A DNA stretch of 64,000 nucleotides from Apium graveolens (Eukaryota > Streptophyta > Magnoliopsida > Apiales > Apiaceae): positions 93,794,905-93,858,904 of the forward strand of contig NC_133648.1 in the NCBI RefSeq assembly GCF_009905375.1, given 5' to 3'. Shown here in pieces: positions 22,114 to 33,960 of the stretch (within the stretch, counting starts at the first letter, position 1; each line of letters opens with the position of its first letter). The notes under the pieces are model-generated. The model was not told the origin of the DNA. It saw nothing but the letters and a program-made list of their open reading frames with translations, and searched no databases. The translations under genes and the position numbers were made by a program.

Positions 22114-23925
22114 AGCTGCTAGCTGTAATGTTAGGGTTAAAGCAAGGAGTGAGCCAAATGCTCAACAAGTGCTAAACAATACGGTACAAAACATAAATCG
22201 AGATATTAAAGAATGACAATGCGAAGATATAATTAATAATAACAAGTGATGAAATTTTGGGTGATGACATCATTTGCTTGAATCAAAAAATTTTCAAAAT
22301 TATATCTTAATCAAAATCATTTTATGACGCTACGGATTACAGCCGGTGATCAGCCGCGAAGTAATCCCGAACCTCGTTGGGTTCTAAAACATTAATGGGA
22401 TCTCTAGGCAACTTTTAAGCCTACAATATCAGTGTGGAAAGGACTTGCGTCTAGTCCAGATCCTTATTCAAAGAAAACATTTATCCCCCTTTGGGACTGA
22501 AAATCCACATTTTAATCATTTCAAAAACTGATGCCGATTTATAATAAAATCTCTTAAACAGTAAACATTTTTATTAAGGGATTATAGATCAACTTTGAAA
22601 TATTGGAAATACGTCACCAACTCTCAGGGCCATGATTCACTAGACTTTATTCTATCGGGGTAGTTGTACAGTTATTATTTACAAGGTTTCTCACAAGGAG
22701 ATTTAGGAGAGTTTTTGGATAATAGGAAAAAGTAATGCCAAACTAGGCTTTAACAAGGGTTTTTGACAAAGTACAGGTACTAGAACATCAAGAAGATAAG
22801 CTTCATGTATACTAGTGGTGTTAAGGTATGAAGAAAATGATCTTTAGCTTAAGGTATATCAGGATTGTCGAACTTTAGGGTAAGAAAAAGGGTTATCAAT
22901 CAATTAAGAACAACTTTTAAAGAATAACTGGATTTTAGGTATCAAGGTAAAGTTTTTATTGGGGTTCTAGCATCAGGGTGAGATGTCAAGATTTTAGGAA
23001 TCAATAGCATGTTAATCAAGAGGATCAATCAAGTATTATCTTTATTTTATCATGGCATTCCAATTACTTTGATGTACTAGCATGATACGATTTTTGATCT
23101 ACTTGCAGTATGTACTTGAGGATTCATGGCATTTCTATATGATACGAAGGTAGATTTAAGAATCACTTGGTTCAAGTATATCAAGATAACTCAGGATTCC
23201 CACATCATATATATATAGGAACTAATTATCACATATTTGTAGTGTAAACGAAAAACAGTTTGAATTTTTTTGCCTTGGGAAAGGCTGGATTGGTCTGGAG
23301 GTAGGAGCAACTGGAAGCTTTACTCGACCTTTATGGCAAGTTTACCCTCGTCTCGAGATCCTACACAATTAATAATAACCTCATTATAATATATTCTCAC
23401 CAACTCAACCTATTTTTAACCCGAAATTAAACACAAGTGGCACTTAGGCCTATATGCACGAAATTTATAATCACCTTATAAATACAATAGTACACATAGC
23501 CACATATACTCACATATCATATTTTAATACCAAATAATATCACACGCACCAGATTGCAACATTAGGCTTGGATGATCTCGACCCACAACTTAAGTCACTT
23601 TATCGGTAAACTAGACAAAGTCTCCAAATTTGGCCTCCTAACTCGATGTACCTTTACTAAACTATCCAAAACCTATTGACCCTCACTTGGGCCTTTTATT
23701 CTACTGGCTTTATACTATCTGGCAACCATAGTGGTCAACCTAAGTCTCACTCATAAGTGCTCTAAAACTATGTGATAAGTGAAAGTGCTTACCAAGGAGA
23801 ATTTCAGAATGACATCTAGGTTTCTTGAGTGCATTAGACACTCTTACACTACAAGTTTACCTCCAAAACTTCTACACTAGACTCTTCTAACCATAAGGCA
23901 TCTCCCAAACTTGATGTGGCTCAAG

Positions 23926-23930
23926 GGCCT
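23926..23930. repeat. Target-site duplication of element B, left copy
   Basis: GGCCT before TGTAATATCC, matching 33956-33960. Confidence 0.95.
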
Positions 23931-26032
23931 TGTAATATCCGGGATATAACGTGTAATTATTTTTACTATTAAACAATTAATATGTGTGTGTAGTATCTAT
24001 TCTGTGAGTTAATTGTTAAGTGATATATGTACTTGAATATTCAAAAATAATATTAATTGAGTATTTTAATTTTTATATGCCCAAAATAAAATATAGATAA
24101 TTGTCATATCTTCCTAATTATTTTTATGTTGATTTATAGATTTATAAGAATCATATGAAATTTTTAAAATCTTTTTCCGGGTAATTAAAATCTATTTTAT
24201 AAAAACGGGAACCAACCGACGTCAACCGTTGTTACGTTTTTGGAACTCGAAACTCTTCCGAGAACTCCTTCCTAACCTAATTGTAATATTCCGAGCATTT
24301 TCCATATTTCGACTTTTTCGATCCGGCGTACGGTTTGTCCTGCGCGGGTCCCGGCGCAACATTTTCGATACAATATTCGTTTTGGTAAATCAATAAAACC
24401 CGTATTTTCGATAAACGGGAGCTTTTTATTAAACTATCCCAATTATCACTTCGTAGTACGTGTAACTGGGCGCTGAGACCAAGACCGCAGTACAAATTGT
24501 ACTGATTTGGATAATTATCCCGAAAACCGATACCGTTTGGATCAGTTTTTATAAATAAACGTACCATTTTATATCCGGAATGATCCAACGGGATACTAAT
24601 TTTCCGTAATTATAAATAGCCTTTTACCGTATTTTATTTCGTATGAAAATCATTTGCAGACAGATAAATATATAATTTTACAGAGAAAAATCATATATTC
24701 ATAAACCTTTCTGAGAATCAAACCAACTTTTGAAGGTGTTAGTGATCTTTGTTTGAAAAGCTCGAGTACTGGATTTGAAGGTCTTGAGAAGCTCTATCAG
24801 AATCTGTAATTCATACACCTGCAGAATCAAAGAAGAGGCAAGGCGTAGAAAAGGGAAACAGATAGTTGAGGAGTAAGACGATTGTGATTGAAAGCGAGTG
24901 CAGTGTAGTAAGCTAATACCAGGCAAGTGTTCTGAACTTTCTCGAGATATTGTAATTCTTGATAGTCTTGTTGATATTACAAGTGCTTTGAAGCACGGAA
25001 ACCTAAACCCTGATTTCAGTTATTGTTCTTGAGCCATGAACCATATTCTTTCTAAGCCATTGATTATTGTAAACCCAAACTCGAACCTTAAGTATACAAT
25101 ACTATTCCATAAATACATGCAAACAAAATCCCAAACACTGAACTGAATTACTTGTACATTTAACCATTGTATCCTATGCTTTGCAAGCCCAAATCTTTGA
25201 AACCCTGAATTGTTGATTCTTTTGTATCCAATTCTTTCATTACCCAGCAATCAAGCTTCTAAACTATTTTAATGATCCTTACAAAGATTGAAACCCTTTC
25301 ATTGTGAAACACTCATTGTTGTTAATGGTTTTGGTTATTGTTTATTATTGCATATTCTGTTATTATGTTGGAATTGGATTGTTTTTATAAAATTATGGAC
25401 CAGATTCGTGGTCAGACCATATAATGGTCAAGTTAGGCCAATGTGTGCCTTGGATCCAGTAGTTAGAGCAATGCTGTGTGCCTTGCTCGGGGTTAGTGCG
25501 TGACTGATCAGCAGCCTAACCTTGGTTTTTAAATTGAAAGTATAATATCCAATTCTAAATCATAATCCATTGTTCACTTGATATCATAATCATAGTCACT
25601 TGATGATCATTATTCTCAGTTTTGTCATTGTGACTTGCTGAGCTAGTTAGCTCATTCGTGCGATGTTGTTTATATTCTTTCCAGTTAAAAAGGAACCAGT
25701 TGGTAGCGAGGATCCCCAGTCCAGCGCGAGAGCTAGGGGTTCAGGTTGAGGAAGCTGAGCTAGTAGGCTTCTTTTGAATAATTTAAGTTTGTAAAAGGTT
25801 GTAATAATGTTTAATACTTAGTTGATTTTGAGATAGTTGGGATTTGAACGGTTTGTAATATAGTAGTGTGTGTGGCTTGTGTGCATACTTTAACCTGTTG
25901 CGATCCGTGGTAGTTGGTAAATAGGGTCACTGCATATATTATTATTATCTTTATTATTGTTATAAGCAGGTTATAATTAAGGTGTGTGTGTGTGGACCCC
26001 AAACTTCTGACCCGGGTTTGGAGGGCGCCACA
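23931..26032 (+). repeat. 5' LTR of element B (2102 bp)
   Basis: Starts TGTAATATCC and ends GGGCGCCACA. A TATA-like TATAAATAGCC lies at about 24611-24621, a good promoter candidate. Near the end a donor-like TTCAG|GTTGAG (GT at 25745) could pair with TTTCAG at 26214-26219 after the primer-binding site. A 28-aa frame (25663-25749, starting MLFIFFPVKKEP) crosses this point but is out of phase with ORF1. Confidence 0.95.
24608..24622 (+). promoter_or_regulatory. Candidate TATA box of element B LTR
   Basis: TTATAAATAGCC is a near-consensus plant TATA box, present identically in the 3' LTR around 32531-32545. Its place, about 0.7 kb into the LTR, would fit a U3/R boundary some 30 bp downstream. 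Confidence 0.45.
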
Positions 26033-26035
26033 GGT

Positions 26036-26047
26036 TGGTATCAGAGC
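26036..26047 (+). other. Primer-binding site of element B
   Basis: TGGTATCAGAGC three bases after the LTR end; initiator-Met tRNA type. Confidence 0.95.
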
Positions 26048-26204
26048 TACAGGTTATAAGTCACTGACACAAGCCTAGGTTAACGGGAATGGGTAGAGGG
26101 TTAAGATTAGAAGTAAGGCATAGGATGATAGAACGATGAGAGGTTGAGTGCTTCGATATATCAGGTATTAGTATAGTTTGCGTATGGAACGAGATTCTTA
26201 TATT

Positions 26205-26228
26205 GCGATATGATTTCAGATAGCAGAG
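26205..26228 (+). other. Candidate splice acceptor before ORF1 of element B
   Basis: ATATGATTTCAG then ATAGCAGAG, three in-frame codons before the ORF1 ATG (AG at 26218-26219). It parallels the acceptors proposed in A and C. Confidence 0.3.
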
Positions 26229-26741
26229 ATGGCCGACTCTTTTATTCCCGTATCAGCTGATCACTCAGAGCCTTCAGTAGGAGTGCCGCCTTCGGATCCA
26301 CGTCCTGTTGTTCCACCAGCATTGGCTATTTTACCTCCACCGGTGTTGCAGCCCGTACCACTGCAGACTATTCCACCTCCAGGCATGAGGCCACCTGTTA
26401 GAGGACCCCCACCTGCGGATTCAGGCTTTACTAGTCATTCAGTCACAGGAGTACCTTTCCAGTTCTCTTCCTATCCTGTCCCATATCATCAGTTTGAGGC
26501 TTGCCTTATGGAGCAGCGATTCCTTCAGGGTCAGATTCAGGAGTTACTACATATCATGCGTACCAGAGAGATGGGGAGTGGTGAGAGGCGACTTAGAGAG
26601 AGGCTCCAGGCGTTTCGTAGAGCAGCTGCTGTGAGGATTTCTGAGGCTACACATGAGGACATCACCCCTGACTTCCTAGTGGAATGGGCTAAGTGGGTTC
26701 TAGAGGAGCTTGAGGAGATTGGAGGTCCAGACTTGCCTTGA
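26229..26741 (+). CDS. Extra ORF (ORF1) between primer-binding site and gag of element B, unknown function
   Basis: The 170-codon ORF starts at an ATG in good context (AGAGATGGC). Residues 10-80 are Pro-rich (VPPALAILPPPVLQPVPL). Residues 85-170 are predicted-helical and charged (RERLQAFRRAA, then FLVEWAKWVLEELEEIG near the end). No enzyme motif. Elements C and A encode ORFs at the same place, with a disordered or acidic N-terminal part and a helical C-terminal part in C. Because B is very young and this frame is open, it is probably coding, but the function is unknown. Confidence 0.65.
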   Translation: MADSFIPVSADHSEPSVGVPPSDPRPVVPPALAILPPPVLQPVPLQTIPPPGMRPPVRGPPPADSGFTSHSVTGVPFQFSSYPVPYHQFEACLMEQRFLQGQIQELLHIMRTREMGSGERRLRERLQAFRRAAAVRISEATHEDITPDFLVEWAKWVLEELEEIGGPDLP

Positions 26742-27203
26742 GTTAGAGATTCAGAGATGGAGATGCTGAGTAGTGTTGTATGGTTATATAGCATGTACAG
26801 TAGTATGTAGTGTGTATCAGTAGACTTTTGAGTTGTATTTATAGACTAGCTATACTGACTAGTGAGTAGGTTGTTGTACCCTTTTTGCTTTTATTTTCGA
26901 AGCGTCTATACGCTTGTACTACCCTAAAACTTTTGATCTATATATATATCAGTACCTTTTTTCCTTTCCAGCACTGTCATTTATTTTATTGCACCTGTTT
27001 TACCTTATCTTATTTATTGCACCAGCTATACCCTGTGATACCATGTACCCTGTTTTCCATAACTGTTTATATTCTGTAAAGAAGCATGCAATTTACTTAG
27101 TTACAACTGTTTTCAAAAAGAGATATTCCTGTTTTACAAAACTTTTCTTTTATGCAAATATTTGATTTAAAAGCTAAATAAATTGATTGATTCTTTACAG
27201 AAA
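26742..27203 (+). other. ORF1-gag spacer of element B with candidate acceptor
   Basis: AT-rich non-coding leader. It ends with AAGCTAAATAA, a T-rich stretch and TTCTTTACAG (AG 27199-27200), then AAA and the gag ATG. This matches the acceptor-like sites just before gag in A and C. Confidence 0.45.
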
Positions 27204-29594
27204 ATGCCTCCCAAAAGAAATACCCGCACCAACACCAGAAATGAAGAAACCAACAACAACAATAATCAAGATGATATAAACCCGAATGTGAACCCAGGAC
27301 CTATAGACTCAGCAGTAGCCCAGATTCTTCAAATCTTGGCTCAACAAACAGTTCACCTAGCACAACAACAACAAAGACAGACCAATCCCCAGGTAACCTT
27401 CAAAACTTTTCAGGCAATAAACCCACCAGAATTCAAGGGTTCCTTAGAGCCAATTGAAGCAAATGTTTGGTTAAAGGAAATAGAGAAGGCATTTGCCTTA
27501 GTGAAAGTGAAGGAGGAACAGAAGGTGGAGTTTGCAAGTTACTATCTGAAGAATGAAGCCACCTATTGGTGGGAGATGGTGAAGACATTGGAAGGTACGG
27601 ATGTTATTACTTGGGAAAGGTTTAAGGAATTGTTTCTAGAAAAGTATTTTCCTCAGTTTGTTCAGGATCAAATGGAGTTGAAGTTTTTAGAGTTAAAGCA
27701 AGGGAATATGTCGGTAACAGATTATGAGGGGAAGTTTGAGGAATTGTCAAGGTATGTGCCGTCGTATGTTGATACTGATAGAAAGAAAGCTAAAAGATTC
27801 CAGCAAGGCTTGAAGCCATGGATCAGAGGGAAGGTAGCTATTTTTGAATTGGAGACTTATGCAGGAGTAGTACAGAAGGCTATGATCGCAGAGACAGAGA
27901 GTGAGATGTTCCAGAAAGATAAGGAAAGCAAGAAAAGGAAAGTTGAGGGAAGTGAGGGTCAGTCACAAACAGGGAAGGTTCCAAACTTCAAGAAGGGCAA
28001 GTTCCAGCCAGGAAGAAATTTTAATTTCAGAAGACAAAATGCAGGAGACGGAGGCCAGGGCAATCGTCCAGCTAATGTGAATCAGCCGAATCAGTTGAGA
28101 TTAACTTTTCCAGATTGTCAAGTTTGTGGAAAGAAGCATGGAGGAGTTTGTAACAAGTTGAATGTGGTATGTTTTAAATGCAACCAGAAAGGGCACTATT
28201 CAAGGGAGTGCCGAAATCAGCCAGCAAATAAAGATCAGCCTATCCGAAACCCAGCAGTGAAGGTTCCAGCCATTGGATTTACATGCTTTAAATGTGGGAA
28301 GTCAGGACATATGGCCAGGGATTGCAAGACACCAGCCCCAGCCAGTAATGCATTGAGGATTACGGGATCTACCCCAACAATGAATGAGACTCCAAGGGCT
28401 AGAGTTTTTGACATGTCGGTGAAGGATGCTATCCAGGATACGGATGTCGTGGCAGGTACGCTTAATGTGAATTCTTTATGTGCCAAAGTGTTAATAGATT
28501 CGGGAGCAACTCGATCGTTTGTGTCACAAGACTTTGTTAGTAAATTAAATTGTCCAGTTGAATGCTTAAATGAAATAATGACTGTGGAATTAGCAAATCA
28601 AGAACGTGTAACTGTGAACCAAGTTTGTGGAAATTGTGAGGTTGAGATTTCTGGTAGTAAGTTTTGTGTAGATTTAATACCATTTAAGTTAGGAGAATTT
28701 GATGTGATATTAGGGATGGATTGGTTATCTAAGCATGATGCTCAAATAGATTGTCGAAATAAGAAAGTAATGGTGAAAACGCCAGACGAAAGAATTGTAA
28801 CGTTCAAAGGTCAAAAGCAAGTAAAGAAGTTCTTAACAATGATTCAAGCCAAGAAGTTATTATGGCAAGGATGTGAGCATTTCGTAGCTTATGTAATCGA
28901 CAGGAGTCAGGAGCTAGCAAAACTTGAAGATATTCCAGTAGTGAATGAATTTCCAGACGTATTTCCCGACGAATTACCAGGACTTCCTCCAGATAGAGAA
29001 ATTGAATTTGCGATCGACTTAGCACCTGGAGCAGAACCGGTGTCCAAGGCCCCGTACAAAATGGCGCCTGTTGAGATGAAAGAGTTAGCAAAGCAATTGC
29101 AGGAATTGTTAGAGAAAGGAGTAATTAGACCCAGCGTATCCCCGTGGGGAGCCCCGGTATTATTTGTCAAGAAGAAAGATGGAAGCATGAGACTGTGCAT
29201 TGACTATAGGGAGCTCAACAAGCTGACAATCAAGAACAAGTATCCGTTACCCAGAATCGATGATTTGTTTGACCAATTGAAGGGAGCCAAGTATTTCTCC
29301 AAAATTGATTTAAGATCGGGATATCATCAACTAAAGATCAAGCCAGAAGATATACCAAAGACAGCTTTTAGAACAAGGTATGGGCATTATGAATTTTTAG
29401 TGATGTCTTTTGGATTGACCAACGCCCCAGCAGCATTTATGGACCTGATGAATAGAATTTTCAAAGAGTATTTGGATAAGTTTGTTATTGTGTTTATAGA
29501 CGATATTTTAATCTATTCCAAGACGAAAGAGGATCATGCGAAACATGTGAGAACGGCTTTGGAGATTTTAAGAAAAAAAGAAGTTATATGCTAA
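27204..29594 (+). CDS. gag-pol: gag-protease-RT part of element B gag-pol (first frame, truncated by frameshift)
   Basis: Starts [10 protein letters not shown]; a TTG-initiated extension seven codons upstream is unlikely because of the ATG and the acceptor-like CAG before it. Gag domain at about residues 75-230 ([16 protein letters not shown]), then three knuckles: [26 protein letters not shown] and [14 protein letters not shown]. Protease DSGATRSF starts at residue 432. RT has [21 protein letters not shown] (normal Gly, unlike C) and the catalytic FIDDILIYS from residue 764. The frame ends at 29594 because of a seven-A run at 29573-29579; the homologous coding sequence continues one frame away. 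Confidence 0.95.
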   Translation: MPPKRNTRTNTRNEETNNNNNQDDINPNVNPGPIDSAVAQILQILAQQTVHLAQQQQRQTNPQVTFKTFQAINPPEFKGSLEPIEANVWLKEIEKAFALVKVKEEQKVEFASYYLKNEATYWWEMVKTLEGTDVITWERFKELFLEKYFPQFVQDQMELKFLELKQGNMSVTDYEGKFEELSRYVPSYVDTDRKKAKRFQQGLKPWIRGKVAIFELETYAGVVQKAMIAETESEMFQKDKESKKRKVEGSEGQSQTGKVPNFKKGKFQPGRNFNFRRQNAGDGGQGNRPANVNQPNQLRLTFPDCQVCGKKHGGVCNKLNVVCFKCNQKGHYSRECRNQPANKDQPIRNPAVKVPAIGFTCFKCGKSGHMARDCKTPAPASNALRITGSTPTMNETPRARVFDMSVKDAIQDTDVVAGTLNVNSLCAKVLIDSGATRSFVSQDFVSKLNCPVECLNEIMTVELANQERVTVNQVCGNCEVEISGSKFCVDLIPFKLGEFDVILGMDWLSKHDAQIDCRNKKVMVKTPDERIVTFKGQKQVKKFLTMIQAKKLLWQGCEHFVAYVIDRSQELAKLEDIPVVNEFPDVFPDELPGLPPDREIEFAIDLAPGAEPVSKAPYKMAPVEMKELAKQLQELLEKGVIRPSVSPWGAPVLFVKKKDGSMRLCIDYRELNKLTIKNKYPLPRIDDLFDQLKGAKYFSKIDLRSGYHQLKIKPEDIPKTAFRTRYGHYEFLVMSFGLTNAPAAFMDLMNRIFKEYLDKFVIVFIDDILIYSKTKEDHAKHVRTALEILRKKEVIC

Positions 29595-31815
29595 ACTATC
29601 GAAGTGTGAGTTTTGGCTACAGGAAGTTCAATTCTTAGGACACATAGTCAGTAACGAAGGGATCAAAGTGGACCCAGCAAAGATCGAAGCAATCACGAAT
29701 TGGGAGAGACCAAGAACACCCACTGAGGTAAGAAGTTTCCTAGGATTGGCAGGATATTATCGTCGATTTGTTCAGAATTTCTCAAGGATTGCCACACCAT
29801 TAACAAAGCTTACACGAAAGAATGAAAAGTTTATATGGAACGACAAGTGCGAAGAAAGTTTTCAAGAATTGAAGCAGAGATTAATCACGGCACCTATTTT
29901 GTCACTTCCAGACGATCAAGGGAATTTCGTAATTTATAGCGATGCTTCTCATAAAGGACTAGGATGTGTTCTTATGCATCACGATAAGGTGATTGCTTAT
30001 GCGTCAAGACAATTGAAACCACACGAACAGAAATACCCTACTCATGACTTAGAGCTAGCAGCTATAGTTTTTGCTTTGAAGATTTGGAGACATTATTTAT
30101 ATGGAGAAAAGTGTGAGATTTTCACGGATCACAAAAGTTTGAAATATATATTTACCCAGAAGGAACTTAATATGAGGCAAAGGAGATGGTTAGAATTGAT
30201 CAAGGATTATGATTGCTCGATTAATTATCATCCCGGTAAGGCGAACGTTGTAGCAGATGCGTTAAGTCGGAAGGAAAGGTTAAATATGTTATCTGTACCT
30301 GAAGAAATATATAAAGAATTTCAGAAATTAGAATTGGAGGTTAGAATTTGCAAACCTGAGGAAGCAAAAGTATACAGTATGATTTTTCAACCGGAGTTAT
30401 TGGAGAAGATAAAGAAATGCCAGAAAGAGGTAATGGATCAGGATATAAATAGTTTGGTAGGTGAGGAATTATGCACGCAACAAGATGATCAAGGTATTCT
30501 TAGGTTTTCTTCAAGAGTTTGGATTCCACCAGTGACGGAGTTAAAGAATGAAATTTTACAAGAGGCACATAGTTCAAGATATTCCATCCATCCAGGGAGT
30601 ACCAAAATGTACAGAGATTTAAAGAAGAATTATTGGTGGCCAAATATGAAAAGGGAAATTGCAGAATGGGTTAGCAAATGCTATACCTGTCAGAGAGTTA
30701 AAGCGGAGCATCAGAGACCAAGCGGATTGCTACAGCCATTGGAGATTCCAGAATGGAAGTGGGAACATATTACCATGGATTTCATAGTTGGATTACCAAG
30801 GACAAGGGCTAATCATGATGCCATTTGGGTTATAGTGGATAGACTTACCAAGTCAGCTCATTTTCTGCCTATAAATGAAAGATTTTCGCTCGACAAGCTA
30901 GTCCATATGTACCTAAAAGAAATTGTAGTTCGTCATGGAGTTCCAGTGTCTATCATATCTGATCGAGATCCAAGGTTTAATTCAAGATTTTGGAAGAGTT
31001 TTCAAGAATGTTTGGGAACAAAATTGAATATGAGTACGGCCTATCACCCGCAGACGGACGGCCAAAGTGAAAGAACAATCCAGACAATCGAGGACATGCT
31101 ACGTGTTTGTGCTATTGATTTCAAAGGAAGTTGGGACGAGCATTTACCCCTAATAGAATTTGCTTATAACAACAGTTATCACGCCAGCATTGGGATGCCA
31201 CCTTATGAAGCCCTTTATGGACGCAAATGTAGATCTCCATTATATTGGGATGAAGTAGGAGAACGCAAAATACTCGGACCTGAATTGGTGCAACAGACAA
31301 AAAAAGTTGTTGAACTCATCCAGAAAAGATTAATAGCCGCACAAAATCGTCAAAGAAGATATGCAGACCAGTCAAGGAAAGACATGGAATTTGAAGAAGG
31401 GAGCTTGGTATTATTGAAAGTATCACCGTGGAAAGGACTAACGAGGTTTGGAAAGAAAGGGAAGCTAAACCCAAGGTATGTCGGACCTTTTGAGATCCTA
31501 AAGAGCGTTGGCAAAGTAGCTTACGAATTAGCGTTACCTCCGCACATGGAGCACATTCATAATGTTTTTCACGTATCGACGCTCAAGAAATATAATCCAG
31601 ACTCCAGGCATGTAATAGAATATGAGCCAATAGAGCTTCAGGCAGATTTATCATATGTAGAGAGTCCAATAGAGATTTTAGAGGAAAGAGAAAAAGTATT
31701 GAGAAATAAAGTGGTAAAGTTAGTAAGAGTATTGTGGAGAAACCCAAAGGTTGAAGAGTCAACCTGGGAGTTAGAAAGTGATATAAAAGAAAAGTACCCT
31801 CATTTGTTTTCTTAG
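29580..31815 (+). CDS. gag-pol: RT thumb-RNase H-integrase-chromodomain part of element B gag-pol (second frame)
   Basis: Homology to the C polyprotein resumes immediately after the A7 run; the first Met in this frame (29668) lies inside the domain and is not a real start. The frame encodes the RT end ([10 protein letters not shown]), RNase H ([29 protein letters not shown]), the integrase zinc region, the core with [20 protein letters not shown] and QSERTIQT, and a chromodomain-like C-terminus ([18 protein letters not shown]) to the stop at 31813-31815. No other disruption was seen. Unless ribosomes shift at the A-run, this copy cannot make integrase fused to Gag. Confidence 0.95.
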
Positions 31816-31838
31816 GAGATTCTGAGGACAGAATCCTT

Positions 31839-31853
31839 TTAAGGGGGGAAGGA
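31839..31853 (+). other. Polypurine tract of element B
   Basis: TTAAGGGGGGAAGGA immediately before the 3' LTR. Confidence 0.9.
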
Positions 31854-33955
31854 TGTAATATCCGGGATATAACGTGTAATTATTTTTACTATTAAACAAT
31901 TAATATGTGTGTGTAGTATCTATTCTGTGAGTTAATTGTTAAGTGATATATGTACTTGAATATTCAAAAATAATATTAATTGAGTATTTTAATTTTTATA
32001 TGCCCAAAATAAAATATAGATAATTGTCATATCTTCCTAATTATTTTCATGTTGATTTATAGATTTATAAGAATCATATGAAATTTTTAAAATCTTTTTC
32101 CGGGTAATTAAAATCTATTTTATAAAAACGGGAACCAACCGACGTCAACCGTTGTTACGTTTTTGGAACCCGAAACTCTTCCGAGAACTCCTTCCTAACC
32201 TAATTGTAATATTCCGAGCATTTTCCATATTTCGACTTTTTCGATCCGGCGTACGGTTTGTCCTGCGCGGGTCCCGGCGCAACATTTTCGATACAATATT
32301 CGTTTCGGTAAATCAATAAAACCCGTATTTTCGATAAACGGGAGCTTTTTATTAAACTATCCCAATTATCACTTCGTAGTACGTGTAACTGGGCGCTGAG
32401 ACCAAGACCGCAGTACAAATTGTACTGATTTGGATAATTATCCCGAAAACCGATACCGTTTGGATCAGTTTTTATAAATAAACGTACCATTTTATATCCG
32501 GAATGATCCAACGGGATACTAATTTTCCGTAATTATAAATAGCCTTTTACCGTATTTTATTTCGTATGAAAATCATTTGCAGACAGATAAATATATAATT
32601 TTACAGAGAAAAATCATATATTCATAAACCTTTCTGAGAATCAAACCAACTTTTGAAGGTGTTAGTGATCTTTGTTTGAAAAGCTCGAGTACTGGATTTG
32701 AAGGTCTTGAGAAGCTCTATCAGAATCTGTAATTCATACACCTGCAGAATCAAAGAAGAGGCAAGGCGTAGAAAAGGGAAACAGATAGTTGAGGAGTAAG
32801 ACGATTGTGATTGAAAGCGAGTGCAGTGTAGTAAGCTAATACCAGGCAAGTGTTCTGAACTTTCTCGAGATATTGTAATTCTTGATAGTCTTGTTGATAT
32901 TACAAGTGCTTTGAAGCACGGAAACCTAAACCCTGATTTCAGTTATTGTTCTTGAGCCATGAACCATATTCTTTCTAAGCCATTGATTATTGTAAACCCA
33001 AACTCGAACCTTAAGTATACAATACTATTCCATAAATACATGCAAACAAAATCCCAAACACTGAACTGAATTACTTGTACATTTAACCATTGTATCCTAT
33101 GCTTTGCAAGCCCAAATCTTTGAAACCCTGAATTGTTGATTCTTTTGTATCCAATTCTTTCATTACCCAGCAATCAAGCTTCTAAACTATTTTAATGATC
33201 CTTACAAAGATTGAAACCCTTTCATTGTGAAACACTCATTGTTGTTAATGGTTTTGGTTATTGTTTATTATTGCATATTCTGTTATTATGTTGGAATTGG
33301 ATTGTTTTTATAAAATTATGGACCAGATTCGTGGTCAGACCATATAATGGTCAAGTTAGGCCAATGTGTGCCTTGGATCCAGTAGTTAGAGCAATGCTGT
33401 GTGCCTTGCTCGGGGTTAGTGCGTGACTGATCAGCAGCCTAACCTTGGTTTTTAAATTGAAAGTATAATATCCAATTCTAAATCATAATCCATTGTTCAC
33501 TTGATATCATAATCATAGTCACTTGATGATCATTATTCTCAGTTTTGTCATTGTGACTTGCTGAGCTAGTTAGCTCATTCGTGCGATGTTGTTTATATTC
33601 TTTCCAGTTAAAAAGGAACCAGTTGGTAGCGAGGATCCCCAGTCCAGCGCGAGAGCTAGGGGTTCAGGTTGAGGAAGCTGAGCTAGTAGGCTTCTTTTGA
33701 ATAATTTAAGTTTGTAAAAGGTTGTAATAATGTTTAATACTTAGTTGATTTTGAGATAGTTGGGATTGGAACGGTTTGTAATATAGTAGTGTGTGTGGCT
33801 TGTGTGCATACTTTAACCTGTTGCGATCCGTGGTAGTTGGTAAATAGGGTCACTGCATATATTATTATTATCTTTATTATTGTTATAAGCAGGTTATAAT
33901 TAAGGTGTGTGTGTGTGGACCCCAAACTTCTGACCCGGGTTTGGAGGGCGCCACA
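31854..33955 (+). repeat. 3' LTR of element B (2102 bp)
   Basis: Same length as the 5' LTR. Differences seen are one base each near 32048 (TTTTCATG vs TTTTTATG), 32169 (AACCCG vs AACTCG), 32306 (TTTCGG vs TTTTGG) and 33769 (GATTGG vs GATTTG). Confidence 0.95.
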
Positions 33956-33960
33956 GGCCT
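33956..33960. repeat. Target-site duplication of element B, right copy
   Basis: GGCCT after GCGCCACA. Confidence 0.95.

Larger units (their letters stand above)
21876..23930 (-). repeat. 3' LTR of element A, first piece (split by element B)
   Basis: In window orientation it starts TGTCACACCCCCAACTTAAC and matches 41327-43364 closely. It is interrupted at the GGCCT target site of B and continues at 33961. Confidence 0.93.
23931..33955 (+). mobile_element. Very young Tekay/Del-type chromovirus (element B)
   Basis: The 10,025-bp element has two LTRs of exactly 2102 bp that differ at only about four positions by eye, a perfect target-site duplication GGCCT, primer-binding site, extra ORF, gag-pol and polypurine tract. 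Everything is intact except a one-base frameshift in an A7 run inside RT. It is nested in the LTR of element A. The low LTR divergence makes it the youngest insertion in the window. Confidence 0.96.

Noticed and set aside
24277..24588. Antisense 103-codon ORF in both LTRs of B
   Set aside because: Identical in both copies because the LTRs are nearly identical. No domain, antisense to the element, composition as expected from the DNA.
29573..29579. Programmed frameshift in B
   Set aside because: The related elements A and C read through this place in one frame, so a private one-base insertion or sequencing error is simpler.
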